Positions 50,357 to 64,000 of a DNA stretch of 64,000 nt are shown one piece after another; position 1 is the first letter of the stretch; each line of letters begins with the position of its first letter. The notes beneath the pieces are model-generated. The model searched no databases. It had not been told where the DNA came from and saw nothing but the letters and a program-made list of their open reading frames with translations. The translations under genes were made by a program, and so were the position numbers. Origin of the DNA: Glandiceps talaboti (lineage: Eukaryota; Hemichordata; Enteropneusta; Spengelidae); assembly GCF_964340395.1 (NCBI RefSeq), contig NC_135553.1:13077501-13141500 (forward strand), written 5' to 3'.

Positions 50357-51199
50357 GGCACAGTTTGCGGCTGGCTGACATTCATAGGCCAATTAGGTTG
50401 TCGGTGAAGTCAGTCCAGGCACGGCTGCATGTGTTATGATTAGAGATGAAATTTATATATCTGGGTCGTTTACTTGCCATTGGTTGTATTCAAAAGAGTG
50501 TGACCGTTACTGAGGGCTTTGATAAAATGGTCGGTGACAGTGTTACACACGGCTAGACGTGCATGTAAAATTGCCTTAGGCCTATGATTGGAATTCATCT
50601 AACCTATCTAGGACTGCAATCTTTCTTCGGTTACCAATGGTTTCAATTCAATTGTTCAGCTCCGATTCCGCTTGTATGAGATATATATTAAAACGACATC
50701 CATTATTCGATCAAATCGCCATTAGCTGTATGTGAAACTCTTATCTGTAACAACGCATGCGAAAATTCATCAAATAAATGCACCCTTCCTGAAACATTAA
50801 CTGTGCCTCGGAGGTTTCAGGCCGTTTCTTTACTCTCAAGCGTCATCCAAATCGATGTATACACACGATATATATTGTTCAATGAGTTCTCTGGGACGCC
50901 ACGCCTTTCTTCTTCTTCGTTTTTTGAAAACTGCAGATATCAAGTTGCCATTGAGTGGTTTTAACTCAGATTGTGTAAAGATATATGCACACGATGAAGA
51001 CATTTTGGGTCAATATTCTTATATTTTTTATAAACAAAAGCGTATCACTATGTCATTATCACATTAGGAAGCAAACTGGATTGATCAACAAATCTATATT
51101 TTGAGAAGTGATCTTGTTCTTTATTTATATCTACGATATAACGATATGACTACCTCCAATACAGCGTAACAATGTTGACCAAAATGTAGTCAAAATGTT

Positions 51200-51592
51200 C
51201 CCCACCCAAATAATCTTAATAATAGTAATAATAATGATACTGGGTTTTTATATAGCGCTTTACCACTCTGTGTTCAAAGCACTTTGCAATTATTACCCCT
51301 GGCACGGATCTATAGCGACACAACGGTCATTTATACTTCCTCAACTCCCTGGGGAGCATACAATCAATTTCAGTCTTTTATAAACGCATATGATTAAAGC
51401 ATTCACATTGCAACCTCTATCCTACCATGTCCCCAGTTATACAGCTGGGTTGACTGAGGCACATGTCCGTCCACAGTCGTGGTTCAAATCTTGCCCAAGG
51501 ACTTTAGCCGCTCAGAAACAAATGGGTTTCGAACCTGCAGATTCTGAGCCGGCCACTCTAACCATTCGCCCATTATATGACTCCACAATCTA
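51200..51592 (-). mobile_element. tRNA-derived SINE, near full length
   Basis: Read on the minus strand from about 51592: a tRNA-like head with an A-box-like GGGCGAATGGTTAGAGTGG and a B box GGTTCGAAACC, then CCTTGGGCAAGAT, GCCTCAGTCAACCCAGCTGT, CTCCCCAGGGAGTTGAGGAA, GGGGTAATAATTGCAAAGTG, AAAGCGCTATATAAA and an (ATT)-rich tail near 51200. This order (tRNA head, conserved middle, LINE-like tail ending in GCGCTATATAAA and short repeats) is known from SINEs of many aquatic animals. It contains no gene; the ORF read across it is an artefact. Confidence 0.5.
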
Positions 51593-51991
51593 CTTTATAC
51601 TAGTCTACTTTAAGATATAGCAGAACGTTCATGATTGCCAAATCAGTAGTGTTCATCCATTATGAGTCAGGGCGTTGAAAGAGTCCAAAGAGCGGAATTA
51701 ACCAATCATGGTTATTAGCCTTGGGGAAATTTCAAACCAGGTGCAATTCTAAACAAGGACCATACCTACTTACAAGCATTGTTGCCGAGTTCTTGTTAAA
51801 CTGTCCAATTATACATTAGACAATTGAAATGAAAGATTAACCCAATGATAATTTTCACCCCAAAACAAAGAAACATATTAATAATGAATAAATAAATACT
51901 ATGTTCTTTTAAATACCTAATTTTCTTTTTATAGACAAATAGGAGATCGATTGAGAATAATGATTCTGCAACAGAAATCTGACCCATTTAG

Positions 51992-51994
<3 letters not shown>

Positions 51995-52049
<55 letters not shown>
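51995..52049. repeat. (AT)n microsatellite
   Basis: About 27 AT units, pure. Confidence 0.5.
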
Positions 52050-52053
<4 letters not shown>

Positions 52054-53151
52054 GTACAGTACTTGGGTGTGTTCATTGATGGCTGTGTGTACACAAGCTT
52101 GTATGTAAACAAATGTTACGTATTATTAAGAAAGAACTTTTTAGCGTGCCGGCTTTTGCTGATAAACTCAGATCTGCTATTTAAGGTTGTTGATTTATCG
52201 GCGGTTATCATAAAATATTTTCCCCAGAGACATAGTTGACATCGTTTGGTAACATTTGAGTATGAGGAAGCCTGCTTGAGGACTGATAGTTGCATATCGT
52301 AATTGGTTTTGCTGTCTTTTAGGTGCCAAATGTATTCACTGGAACAACTACAAGTCTTCATTTAAACTTGATCATAGGAAGAAAGACACTGCGCTCAGTA
52401 AATGAACACACCTAAGTACTGTACATAGATAGACTCAGATCGCGTCAATAGTCTGAGACGTAAAGCAGCAGTGAACGACTGCAATATTACGTCTGAAGAT
52501 CCTTCTAGCGTAAATCCATAATGTAATATCATACTCGTCTTCTTTCATTTTCTGTATGATATGCTCTCCAAGGTGATTGGGCACTCTACTTGGCGACATA
52601 AGAATGAAACTCATATATAAACTGTTGTACAGGTGAATGTTATTTGAATCTCAACATTTTAATAATATCACCATGTGCCCACACGTGAATGTATGACATG
52701 CGTCGTCGGCAAAAGAAGATTTAACCGCAAGGAAACTGCATAATAGATGAACTCCGTATAATATCGAAAATTGGGGATTACTCCAGCTGCAGCTGAATCT
52801 TTGCGTATCGATAACCAATCAATAATGAAATATTGAGTTTGTTCTTAGCTCGATTTGTCAATAATGTATACGTCCTATCGATATTTTTGAGGGTGAAAAC
52901 AGATTTTCCAACGACAAACAATCACACTCAATGTATTCATGTTGTGCATGTGTAAGGCGTAAATTACAAAAATCTTACATCTTGCCACTTATATCTTGCC
53001 CCTTATATAACACTATTTTCTTTCAACAGTTAGTATCTACTTAAATCTTTCGCGATACCACAGCGTTCATATAGTTTGCAGCGAACAAAACTCCTTCCAA
53101 TTACGAGGTGCTTTGTTTTCTGTGTGCTGTAGTGCACACTATGTGTTTTAA

Positions 53152-53911
53152 GGGGGCCTTCAGTAATTACAACGAGGAGGGCGGGCGGAAATCAAGAAAG
53201 GTGTAATCCATAAAATATGATCACGGATTTCGTTTTTAACAAGTGGCCCTCTTCCATTTTTTACATTAGGACCCCCTGTTAAAATATCTTAAAAGACTGT
53301 TTCAAAATTAATGTTGTTTGAAAAGGGTCAGAATCAATGGCATTGACTTTATTCCACTGATGTCACCACATTGATGAGTTTTTCCTCGACTACCACCCCA
53401 GTGAATTTGTGTACATGGATTGTATATGTTAATTAATACGTGTTTGGATTTAGTTGGCCTAGTCAAAGATCAGACATTCAAAAGAGTGTATGAAGCAGTA
53501 TCGACATTGTCAAAACCAAGGTCAACATCTCCCCACCACCTCATCATTTCCGATATTCTTAGCAAACTGTTCCCCCTTCACTCTCACGAGGCCAAATCCT
53601 CTCCTCACATCCAAACTAACCACTGATTCGCTGCATAATTGTCAGCAGCGATGACACTGGTATGTTTTGATATTACAATGCAATGGTGGCAGTGCCTGGA
53701 TGGGGCAGCAATGGGATTTGAGGCAGCGATGGAATGCCAAGACCACAAAATCATGCAAAGTTAGATAATTTAAAGAGTAAAATGTGACCCACTATCTCAT
53801 AATTCCATTTTCTAAAATATGGTCCGCCCTAAAGAACCAACTTGTAAAAAATGACCCCCCCCCCTCCCTTAATTCTAATATAACACCCTATTGTAATTAC
53901 TGAAGACTCTC
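53152..53911. mobile_element. element with terminal inverted repeats (non-autonomous DNA transposon-like)
   Basis: CTTCAGTAATTACAA at 53158-53172 is repeated exactly in inverted orientation at 53891-53905, with G-rich subterminal sequence inside one end and C-rich inside the other (53854-53865 is a C run). The inner part of the arms also pairs weakly (AACAAGTGG ... CCAACTTGT). About 760 bases, with no transposase; a 68-codon ORF inside (53420-53626) has no recognised domain. No convincing target-site duplication was seen. Confidence 0.5.
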
Positions 53912-55002
53912 TGAGACAGCATTTGACGTGTCAGGGTGAGTTTACGAAAATAAATTTTGATCGTACTCATACCAACTTGCAGGTATTATTGTCTTACACG
54001 GATGCACATGTTGCAATTGATGTCAATTTTTAAGACAAATATCTTAAATCTGAAACTGTTGACAATCCTGTACATATTATATCTATGAGCATACTACTTA
54101 CTAGTATGTGCAAGCGATCAAGGAACTTATAAGATAATTTCATCTCATGTGGTTAACATATTAATGCATGGATTTCTGCAAAACAGATTTGCAAATAGCA
54201 AATATGGTATAAATAAGGTAACTAATATTTGAACAAATATGTTCTGAAATGTTGGGACTGCTACTGACTGACCTGAAGCATATTTTGATAGATTAAGTGC
54301 CATCCAGATTAACATGTACATTTCATGATCGTTAACTATGTTTCAATATATGCTTATTTGAAATTGTGAAATTGACATTTCACCTCACAATATTAAAGTG
54401 GCCAGATGACACTTTGGATATTTAATTGTGACTATTTATCTTTTAAAAAGGTTTTGTCTTGGTTCTCTACTTGACAAAAGTTGAGAGAGAAAAAGCATAG
54501 ACCAAGTCCAAGTTTTTAACTGAATGAATTGAGAAAAAAAATTTTAAAAAGAAGAAGAAATTGTGTAAAATACTTGTCATTGTTCATACAAGAACACTAA
54601 TTCTTTACACGTTTTTCTCTCTCTCGATTTGTTGAGTAATAAACAAGGACTTGGTTGGTACTGTTAATGATCCAAATTATTGTTTCACCCAAAAAACACA
54701 CAACTTGCACTCCAGACTGAGCTTGCTCAGACGCAAATGACTATGGGATTATGTATAGTCGTTTTAATACTAATCTGGAGCTATCGATAGAATAAACCTC
54801 CTACAGTGGGCAGGGTATCCATGACTAGATTATTTGTGGTTACAAGCAATGTAACAAGATCATTATTAACATTATCGATTGATTCATATTTATCATCACA
54901 TTTCCCATGATGCAACATTCAGGATATTCAAGGTGGCGACTTTACAAGTTCCTTGTTGTTATCCACCGGTATAACCCGTGTGTTTGCAGAATTGTAACAT
55001 AT

Positions 55003-55085
55003 TCATTTATTTTACTTTATGTATTTATTTATTTATTCATTTATTTATTTATTTATTTATTTATTAATTTATTTATTTATTTATT
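55003..55085. repeat. (ATTT)n microsatellite
   Basis: ATTT repeats with a few interruptions, upstream of the retroelement remnant. Confidence 0.5.
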
Positions 55086-55309
55086 AAGCCGTGTACATAA
55101 GAAGTGACATTGGCAAGAGAACTTACAATGTTTTGAAAGTATCTAGTAAATAATTGAAATATCTAGCAATAAAACTTGCTAAACAGTTATATATAAAATG
55201 ACAAAATGTACTTAAATAAAGAACGCTTATTAAACTTTAGTAGCTTTGTAAATCAAATATAGTATCAATGTATTTATCTCTAATACTCTGTGTATTTTGT
55301 TTTTCATTT

Positions 55310-55440
55310 TTACACAGCATTTGTATAATGAAACTTATCTCCAACGCTTGAACTACACATTGTGCATAATACATGCTGCCTTCCAATGTTCTTGTAACGA
55401 CCAACTTCAATAGGAGAAAATGTGGTTTGAAATGTGCAGT
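55310..55440 (-). pseudogene. remnant of a retroelement-type ORF C-terminus
   Basis: One minus frame reads SPIEVGRYKNI, then VLCTMC, then VGDKFHY before a stop. The pattern GRY-x-N-I, C-x-x-C and GD-x-FHY resembles the C-terminal module found after reverse transcriptase in some animal non-LTR elements and derived proteins. Another frame continues past the stop with an Asp-Lys-Tyr-Ile segment, which suggests a frameshift. Too short and broken to be a gene; family placement is from memory. Confidence 0.5.
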
Positions 55441-57090
55441 GTAACTTACTGACACTAGGATGGTTATAACTTGAGAATTCTGTTAACCTTTTAGAGATGG
55501 CTATGGATATAGATTCAAACTAAAAGATGACATCATCTCGGTGAATGTGATGCTCTGCTTGTTTCCCAGGCATTGGATTGTATTCTGGTATTGGATCTGG
55601 AAAGCTTCAGTACGTGCCTACGAATATGACAGTGGCAGTCCAAATGCATATCAAGCGCTTATTTATTTTTAAAAAACAATATTGACCCCTATGTTCTCGC
55701 CTATGGCGTTTCTTTCTAGTGCATGAGCTAAACAGGCAGATAGTCTATCAGTCCTGATCCACCCACTCTTCAAAGCGAATTCTATTGTTCCTTATCTTCA
55801 ATACATTTTCTCCCATACTTTTGAGATAGCTACGCGAGTTTTCAGGGCAAATCCGGGACAAAATCTATGTGTTGAATAGACTCGCATATGGTACAGTTCG
55901 GAACATCCTATCTACCCCTAGGGCTCGATGACATGTATTGATGTATTATGAATGAGATGAAGGGTAGACATGTTATCGTGGAACATTATTACAACTGCCA
56001 AGTAAATGTTTGGGTTTTTTTCCATAAGAAAGGTATGCCCTCGGGAACAAATGTTAGGGAATTCAAGAATTCCTGGCAATTACCTGTCACCTGCTTCAGT
56101 TACTATACTTACAAGTATTCCATTGTGTGCACAGTATTATCTTTTAAACATTATACATCTCCTTCCTTACCCGTCAATATGAAGTCAGACACGGAAGAGG
56201 AATTTGGGGTAGGGATGGGAGTGGGAACAATAGCAATGTGTATTTTGAAGTGATTTAAAATCTCATAGATCGTTCAAAGAGACATGTTGGTGGTGAACGT
56301 TAGATCGCCTGTTGGAACGGTATCTAAAGTCATATAAATTTGTCCGTACTCAACGTTTTGTGTCATCGTGTGAATGGCGATTAAATGTTCAGTCATATGT
56401 TTACTATGTCAGTCCAACACTTAAAAGTCAAGTGAACTTTTTCAGGTCTAAAGCAAATTCCCAGACGGAAGTAACATAAAAGCATGCACACCTCCTCTGG
56501 GACACGAAGTGGTGGAATGTTGGAAGTAACACATGCGTATGTCTCCTTCGTTTAACCAAGCACAAAGATTATCGATTAGTTTCCCTTGGCCGCTTTGATC
56601 TGACCGATTACCTCGAAAGAAAGTCAGCGTCCGTTTCTTCATGTACAATCCATTATTGAACTCACAGAGGTCACCAGTGGAATACGTTATGACTCTCTGA
56701 CCAATCTATGCATCCTTATACAATTGGACGCTCCAGGAATGGACAAATAACATATAAAGGCAATCGTGAGGTACGTATGGCCACACTCAAGACACTAAGT
56801 AACACGGTTGTCAGTGAGTGATATTACATCCTTGAGCGCTTGTAAAATGTAATTTCAAAGGCGTTCTCATTATGTAAGCTGCAGAGTGAAGTTTTCAATA
56901 TAACAGTTGTAGTGAATATAACTTAGACGAATCTCTAACAAAGTTGCAGTAATTGTGCAATAAAAACGTATCAGCTACATACTTCTGCTCGTTTGAAAGA
57001 GAACCTGATATAAATCAACAAAAATTACACATTTCTGTAATAACCTCGACAAAAATCTTAGCAACATCGTCAAGCTCGAAACCACATGTT

Positions 57091-57178
57091 ATTGTCTGGC
57101 ATTACAAGAACTGAAGTGCATTTGTAACAATTTTGTCAGCTGATTTTTGTCCTGCCAGACGATAAAATGTTGCAATGT
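57091..57178. repeat. family C foldback copy
   Basis: ATTGTCTGGCA (57091) faces TGCCAGACGAT (about 57154), an inverted pair with one mismatch, followed by ACGATAAAATGTTGCAATGT (57159-57178). It is the compact form of the motifs scattered at 35.4-36.1 kb. Confidence 0.5.
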
Positions 57179-59630
57179 TAGTCATTCAACGATTTGTTTC
57201 AGGTTTATAATTTTCGTTGTAGTTTATAAAAGTTTAATACTTTTTCTTCTACCGGCCTTAGCACACAACTTTCGATTACACGTATGTGAAGGAAGCTTCA
57301 AAAAACCCATAAAGCTACCTTTAAAGGTCAGAGTTTCAAAACCAAGTTTCTTTTATCAGTATTGTCTTATCATTAGAGCCATAATTATTACACAACGACG
57401 ACTCTCTTCTTCTGGACAGACATATCACACCTAAAATACCACCCCTAATCCGAATTACATCATTCGGCATTTACCACTAGTAAAATAAAAGGTGCATTAT
57501 CAAACGTTCTCTGGCGAAAACAGAACACTTTTGAAATGATCTTGCAAATTCTCCTTTGCACTGCGAGGTACCAACACACAAACAAATATACTCATCGTTA
57601 TAACAAAAAGAATGACGTAATAATCTAAACACTGTGATTGGAAAACGGTGGAAATACTAACTAATAATATTATCATGTATTTTTTTATTATCTTCAGACA
57701 AATTATCAATATCATGGTTCCATGAACAGTATATATTTAACTGATTTCAAGCGTTACAACACCAACAACAACGCTGGTTTCATTTTACAAAAAAAAATTG
57801 TTTAGTCTTATCCTATATGTACTTTGGGATCATGATGGACGACTTAATCAATTTCTAAACGTGTAACATTATACAGTATACGGATGTCTACTCCTGCTTA
57901 TAGTTAAAAGTTTTTTGTTAGTGAACGTTTTTGATTTTAATTCTTTCTTTTTAACTGTTTACATCACCAACTTATATGTATCTCTGGTATGCACTAAGAT
58001 TAATGCGATGCGATAGAAGGGATCAAGCTATATACATATAAGCTAACAACAGACTCAAACACATCATGATACAATGACCTTATATCATTAAAAGTTTGGA
58101 AACACGTGGTACCTATCCTTTATGTTCCTTCAGAGCTTAAAAAATGTCAATTTAGGTAATGACAGACACACATAGAATGGTGATACATCCGTTTAACATG
58201 TGTAGGTGGAAGTCGTGTCTAAATTGGCAAGGTCGCGTAGGTGTCTTCCTATCTCCTAGTACATCCTAAATCAAGCTAACAACGACTATCTCGATGTATA
58301 TCACTCATTCATGACGTCACCAGCCTTCTCAATCAGAAATTGATCACCACTTTTTACTTCTATTTCATCAGATTATCAATATTAGTTTCATTAAGTACCA
58401 GTAAATGTTACAATTGGCAATATAAACCATAAAGTCATTATTTGATAACCTATCTTTAGTGCGTCTGATGGATAAATTATACAAAGCACAAAAGGAATCC
58501 GACATCATGTATCCGTTACATGCATACTTATATGTTGGCGACCTCTAATACTCGAACCAACTTTACTCAATATGTCCGGTCTATCCCTTTCATAGCCTAC
58601 CTGTAGTCTGTAGTCTCGAAGGACTGACAGCGCTACTACATTATTTCAGCAATCCTAAGTAACAATTTAATGGGTTTATTGTATGTTTTGCTCGTACTGC
58701 AAGTCTAAACATACTCTATAGACGTGGTAGTATTTAAGCCCCGTGAAAGAAAATTACATAGATTAGAACAGAAGAACAGTACCCTTTCCCCATAAAACCT
58801 CTCATGATGATACCTAATTATGGATTCATTATGTGACCTGATTGACCGATTTCAATGTCCAATTATGTATTCGACCAATTAGGTTGTTTGTAGATAAGCC
58901 CTTCAAAACCACCATGTCTAAAAGAAAGTGTTTGTAGACTGTGAGAACGACCGAAAATTTCAAAACTAAAATCTAAATGGCGGTTAGGATTGCTGATGAC
59001 GTAGTGAGGTTGTTAGCCATTCAAAACGACATGAAGGCTATTTCATACACGAAACTGCCCTGAAAAGTACAGTATTTCTAAGAGTATTTCATTTGTAAGA
59101 TATATTTCTTAAAGGTAAAGTGGATTTCCCATTGAACTAAGTAAGTTTAAATATACATAAATAACTATAAATATAACTAATCTTATGAACCAGATCTAGT
59201 TAGAAATGCCAATCGTAATTATCCAAATGGTAATTTGAGAAAGTTGAGCTTTGATTAGAAGGGTCTGTCGATCGTTTGAAAAGTACAGAGTTTGAACAGT
59301 AATACCAAGGAAAGTGAAGTGCAGGTTTTGTTGGAAGGGTGCGTAGGTTCGATTAATTTGAAGCAGCATGGAAACACTGGAAATTATGTGAATGGTAACC
59401 GTCTAGCTATATGATACAGATTGCACAAACTGCTCTTTGCAAACGTATTTTTTTTTATCCCATGTCATCTCCTACATTGTGTTATTGTTTCACACCAGAT
59501 TTTATAATGACATGTGAGCGTTGACTTTTAAGCAGGAACTAAAACTCAATCTGTAATTTTGCAAAGGTGTGATGGTTTTTATTGTATGAGACGACTCGCT
59601 CCGCATTGTCGATTTAGCTGCAAACCTTAC

Positions 59631-59793
<163 letters not shown>

Positions 59794-60625
59794 GTTATAT
59801 TTTATACATATATTTTACCACGTCGCGGAGAAAGTGATAATGACTTAGGTTCATATATTAAGGTACTGACCGAAATCAACCTGGACTGCATGCTTTATGT
59901 ATTGACTGAAATCAGCCAGGAACTATTTTGATAAATAATACAAAAGCAGTGTTATTTACATCACAATCAAAATTATTTTAACACTTAAAATGGTCTGCTT
60001 GTTGGTGGAAATTCTGCCGTAACGTACTCATGCGATAGACCGGCGTCTGAATATTGAATTTGCATATGTAGTAAATATATCGCAACATATTATCAAATTT
60101 GATGTTATTTTGTCTTACTGCATATTATCAATAGTGAGGTATATTTCGACAAGTGATATGCAAAACAATCACAGGCGAGCGATAGTTAATACTTGTGAAA
60201 CAACAATATTTGACACATACACAATTATAGTTCAATATCATTCAGCGTCATTGCATTGCAGTCGTTAGAATCAGACTCACTTTCACGAATCCGACGATAC
60301 TTCAGTTTGAGTTTTCACTGCGTCGGTACGGTTTGTGCTGCTAGCTATATTCAAACCGCTCCCACGGCGAACAGCTGATTTTAGCATACTATATCACTTT
60401 TGATATTGAGAACCTCTGATACAGTACATTTTACATTCAGGATGTGGAATGTGATGAACTCGGCACTCGGAAGGTTGTCCTACACCAGATCTAAAGGGCC
60501 ATTATGTATGATGTCGACCGCGCCATGATTGTCACATGAGACTTTTTTTCTTCAAAAATATACAAATGAGGTTGACCGTGTAACATGTACAGTACAGTCA
60601 ACTATAGTAATCCGTTGAGTATCAA

Positions 60626-60763
<138 letters not shown>

Positions 60764-61453
60764 TTGGGAGGTAACAAATAAACAGTATACCAGGCATCAG
60801 TATTCACTTATCTATAATAAAGGCCACTTGGGTATCGATGTGTACTTTTCATAAATGTAGCCAATTTTTAAACATCATAAAAGTGGATAAAGTTGTTAAA
60901 ACTGATAACTCTCGCACGAACCTATCTAAAATGCTTTTAAAGCACATCAACGCTACAACTGTCAACTTCCAATAAATAAATACTCTTATGAAAACATACA
61001 TTGATGTTTTTGCCACAGGGGCTAGTCAGTATAACACTATTTGAAAATCCATTTTGTGTGTATATCGCCCAGGGCTTTACAGTTCTGAACTTTTAAGTGG
61101 CTATTTATGGGTCATTATCACTAGAATTATTCAATATTACAATCACAGAACGTTTAACATTTATCGATATTGTGTGTGGAAACAGTCTTGTAGTGTATAA
61201 AGGTAACGCACTTCGTAAACACGAGAAATTAACGTCTAACAGAATATTTTATTCCCCCCCCCCCCAACGAACTTTGAAGGATCGTAACTCTAAAATGAAA
61301 CTGTGCTTTCTTTCAGTCAAACTTAAGCTCTATGCCACTAGATACTACATGTACTTGGAAATACGAAGATGCCATTGTTATGAAACTTTCTTTATACACA
61401 AATATGATTCTTAAAGTAGTATAATGTTTGAAGTTGAAAAACAAAATATTAAT

Positions 61454-61484
<31 letters not shown>

Positions 61485-62365
61485 AGTGAATATTAAATGC
61501 AGATCTACTGTTAAAAACATGCACAGTAAATTATGTGTACATCTTTTCTATAACAGTACATATTCCTAACTACAGCGTTTACCTAGGCCTTGTGACTGTA
61601 ACCGATGATCACCATCAGGTGACTTGTACGGTCGAAGGGGAGCTTCATTATTCTCCAGGTAGATTAGGCCATGGCTCAATTACGGTTTGTCCACATTTGT
61701 CGTGAACAATATTCTATATTAAAGAACACCTGCATGGGATTGATGAAACGAAGCTGGGTAACGAACCCTATTAGCTGGCAGCTGTGTCCCTCCATTGCAA
61801 TTATTGTAGTGGAAATTTGTGAATTCGTGACATTTGAACATGTATTCTTTTGGTGGACATCGTCAGTAGTCATCTTAGTACTCTGAAAGTACAGTCATCT
61901 TTACAGTGTGTTTTTTATTTACTATTTCTTCTTGAATTCGGTCTAATATTAAAGGTATCACTCTTGTCTGCTTGTATGTGTCTGTATGTACCACAGGGCA
62001 CAGTAGGCATATATTTGATTGATCGATTGATATATATATATTGACTGGTTATTTGTTTGAATAACTGATTGATTGAATGATTAATTTTTGTGGTTAAATC
62101 AAAGTATTTTTTATGTGATATTGATCAATTGACATTGATTTTTGTGGTGAAATAAAACTTTTTTCCCTTCTTTCCCTGGCTAGTTTTCACTTTCAGCTGT
62201 ATATAATTGTTAATTCTTCCCCTATTTCTAAATTAAAACACCCCCAAATCTTATACTTACCAAGGGAATAGTTACAGGAATAATTTGTGTAATCTCTTAT
62301 CTTCTGTGAGTTTATCACACCAAACGAACACTAAGCCATGTACAAACTAGTATAAAAGAGAGAAG

Positions 62366-62454
62366 TATGTATGTGTGTATGTATGTATCTATGTATGTAT
62401 GTATGTATGTATGTATGTATGTATGTATGTATGTATGTATGTATGTATGTATGT
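62366..62454. repeat. (ATGT)n microsatellite
   Basis: About 21 ATGT units with two early interruptions. Confidence 0.5.
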
Positions 62455-64000
62455 GCATTTATAAGAAAGTATCGATGAACTTTTTGCAATAGTTGTGTGA
62501 GTGAAAATTACGTGCGCGTGTCATTCCTGATGTTCAGGTAGAGACAAGTGGAATGAAGAGGGATATCCAGATAAGGAAGTCTGGGCAGTATGAAACAACA
62601 CAATATATATTAGCATCTTAAAGGTTGGTACCCAATGGGGACTTTTGAAAGCAATTCGGTGTAGAACCTTAAGTGACACCCTTCGCTTTTGAAGATAGAT
62701 TTAACCTGCCCCTGACAAACCGATCTCATGTCTTGAAATTTCATTCCACCCACACGTTTCAAACTTGCCCTTAGCGACAAACACAGTTTACCAATTACCA
62801 TTATCATGGCAACGATTTGCACCGATAGGCGTGCTTAAATCAAGTGATACATCACGCTATAATGATATTATGTATGCGGGCATCTTGCAATCGGAAGAAA
62901 CATAATCATATTTCTCACTTCAAATTAGTTACCAATTGGATCTACTACATGCAATCTAAACTAAGGGATTTGTTATTTTGCTATTCTTGGTAAGTTTATA
63001 TTGTAATTTATCGCACCATACTTGGAGATTTCGCAGTGCTGATATATATCATAGAATAAAAGTTAATTATTCATGTTCTATTTAACCGCTTTAAGGGAAA
63101 ATAATCGTAATTTAAGCAAATCTGGGAAATAAAGGTAGACAATTGGAAATCCATACTGAATGTGTCGTGTAATATGGAGGAAACTGCAATATTAAATATT
63201 TACACTACTATTCACCCATGACCTGCAAAAACAGTTAAAACATTGTAAAAGCTCTGCTTTCATATTGATAGATGTTTGTGTTTATAACGACATTTCAATA
63301 TTTAAGTAGGTATATATTTTCTATACCAGTTTCCACAATAAGCAGAAAATCGTTTAGCAAAATGTTCAGTAAAGAATCGACCTGGTGTATTTATAGAAAA
63401 GTATTGATTTTAATCATCTGTTCTTATATCATAGTTTTAAAAATAAATAGAAAATCGCCAGATGATTATTGAGTGATGCTAAAAGAAACAATTTGCTCTG
63501 ATAGCCCAAATAATGGTTTTGAAAAAATATCGATTCGTGGAAGTGATAACAAGTTGATATCTCGCAGTTTTAGTTTTACAATCAGGTGGTTATGACAAGA
63601 AATGAAGCAGAGACATAGAAGGTCTAGATGATGGAGAAAACGTTGACATCAAACAAATTTTGCGTAGCCATTTTTATCGGCAACTGTGTAATTTTATTTC
63701 AGCATTTAAGTGGGATAAATGACTGAAAGTCGTGGCTTCCTCAATAAATACTCATCAATTGGTTGGAAATAAATACACGAGCAAAGTCCGTCATGTATTA
63801 AATATTCATTTGTTTCCACTCAGGATTTAAACTGAAGTGAAGTGTATCTTTGTCGGTTAGAGTTTGGTAAAATGTTCTAAAAACCGGAAACGTTCTCATC
63901 AAAAGTTATTGGGAAAGATTCGAGTGGTATTATTACGTCATATATTTAAAGGGTATAAAAGCCAAATGTTATTAGTAGTGGTCTGAAGATTAAAAATTAT

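Noticed and set aside
51522-51585. A functional tRNA gene
   Set aside because: A and B boxes are present, but no closed cloverleaf with acceptor stem could be drawn and the conserved SINE body follows directly.
51390-51620. 76-codon plus ORF
   Set aside because: Runs antisense across the SINE; its composition is explained by the element.
56448-56648. 66-codon minus ORF with CAWLNEGD
   Set aside because: Composition looks somewhat protein-like but no family, acceptor or partner exon could be found.
62260-62340. Exon-like segment before a strong GTAAGTAT donor
   Set aside because: The well-formed acceptor nearby gives stops in all phases; only a weaker acceptor leaves it open, and the 24 residues match nothing.

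Overview
This is an AT-rich, intron-rich, microsatellite-laden eukaryotic window with very low gene density, most likely from a marine invertebrate. The evidence is one split animal-type gene, a tRNA-derived SINE with a tail of the kind seen in many aquatic animals, foldback elements, and tens of long di-, tri-, tetra- and pentanucleotide tracts. I cannot name the species.

The one gene that can be read with confidence is on the minus strand, from 48172 down to 34753. It is the 3' part of an NMDA-type ionotropic glutamate receptor, GluN2-like. Nine coding exons (48172-47970, 43924-43611, 42670-42545, 41921-41701, 41306-41146, 40328-40147, 38788-38556, 38009-37873, 34942-34753) all have GT-AG borders and matching phases. 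They sum to 1767 bases, exactly 588 codons plus a stop. They encode the ATD-S1 linker, S1, M1, the pore loop with the Asn-Asn site, M3, S2, M4 and a short cytoplasmic tail. The tail carries a coiled coil, an acidic patch and a C-terminal ETTV PDZ ligand. The amino-terminal domain is not recognised and may lie beyond the right edge. The channel parts are well kept, but by eye most residues that contact the agonist in known GluN subunits are replaced, including the near-invariant Asp after the FIY motif (here Gly). This is the most interesting biology in the window: a receptor with an apparently altered or eroded ligand pocket.

Layout. 1-34 kb: no recognisable gene, but dispersed repeats, foldback elements, SINE tail sequence and microsatellites, with a few weak exon-like segments. 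33.9-34.4 kb: a minus-strand ORF with a signal-peptide-like start, just downstream of the receptor gene. 34.7-48.2 kb: the receptor gene, with introns full of simple repeats. 48.2-64 kb: no recognised exon, but a full-length-looking SINE (about 51.2-51.6 kb), an element with terminal inverted repeats (about 53.15-53.91 kb), a retroelement remnant (about 55.3 kb) and long AT/TG/TC tracts.

Many long open frames in this window (runs of MYVC, CLSV, HTYI, SLSL, poly-K, poly-E or poly-L) are translations of microsatellites and were not called as genes. All alignments to known families are by eye and from memory of the families; no search was run.
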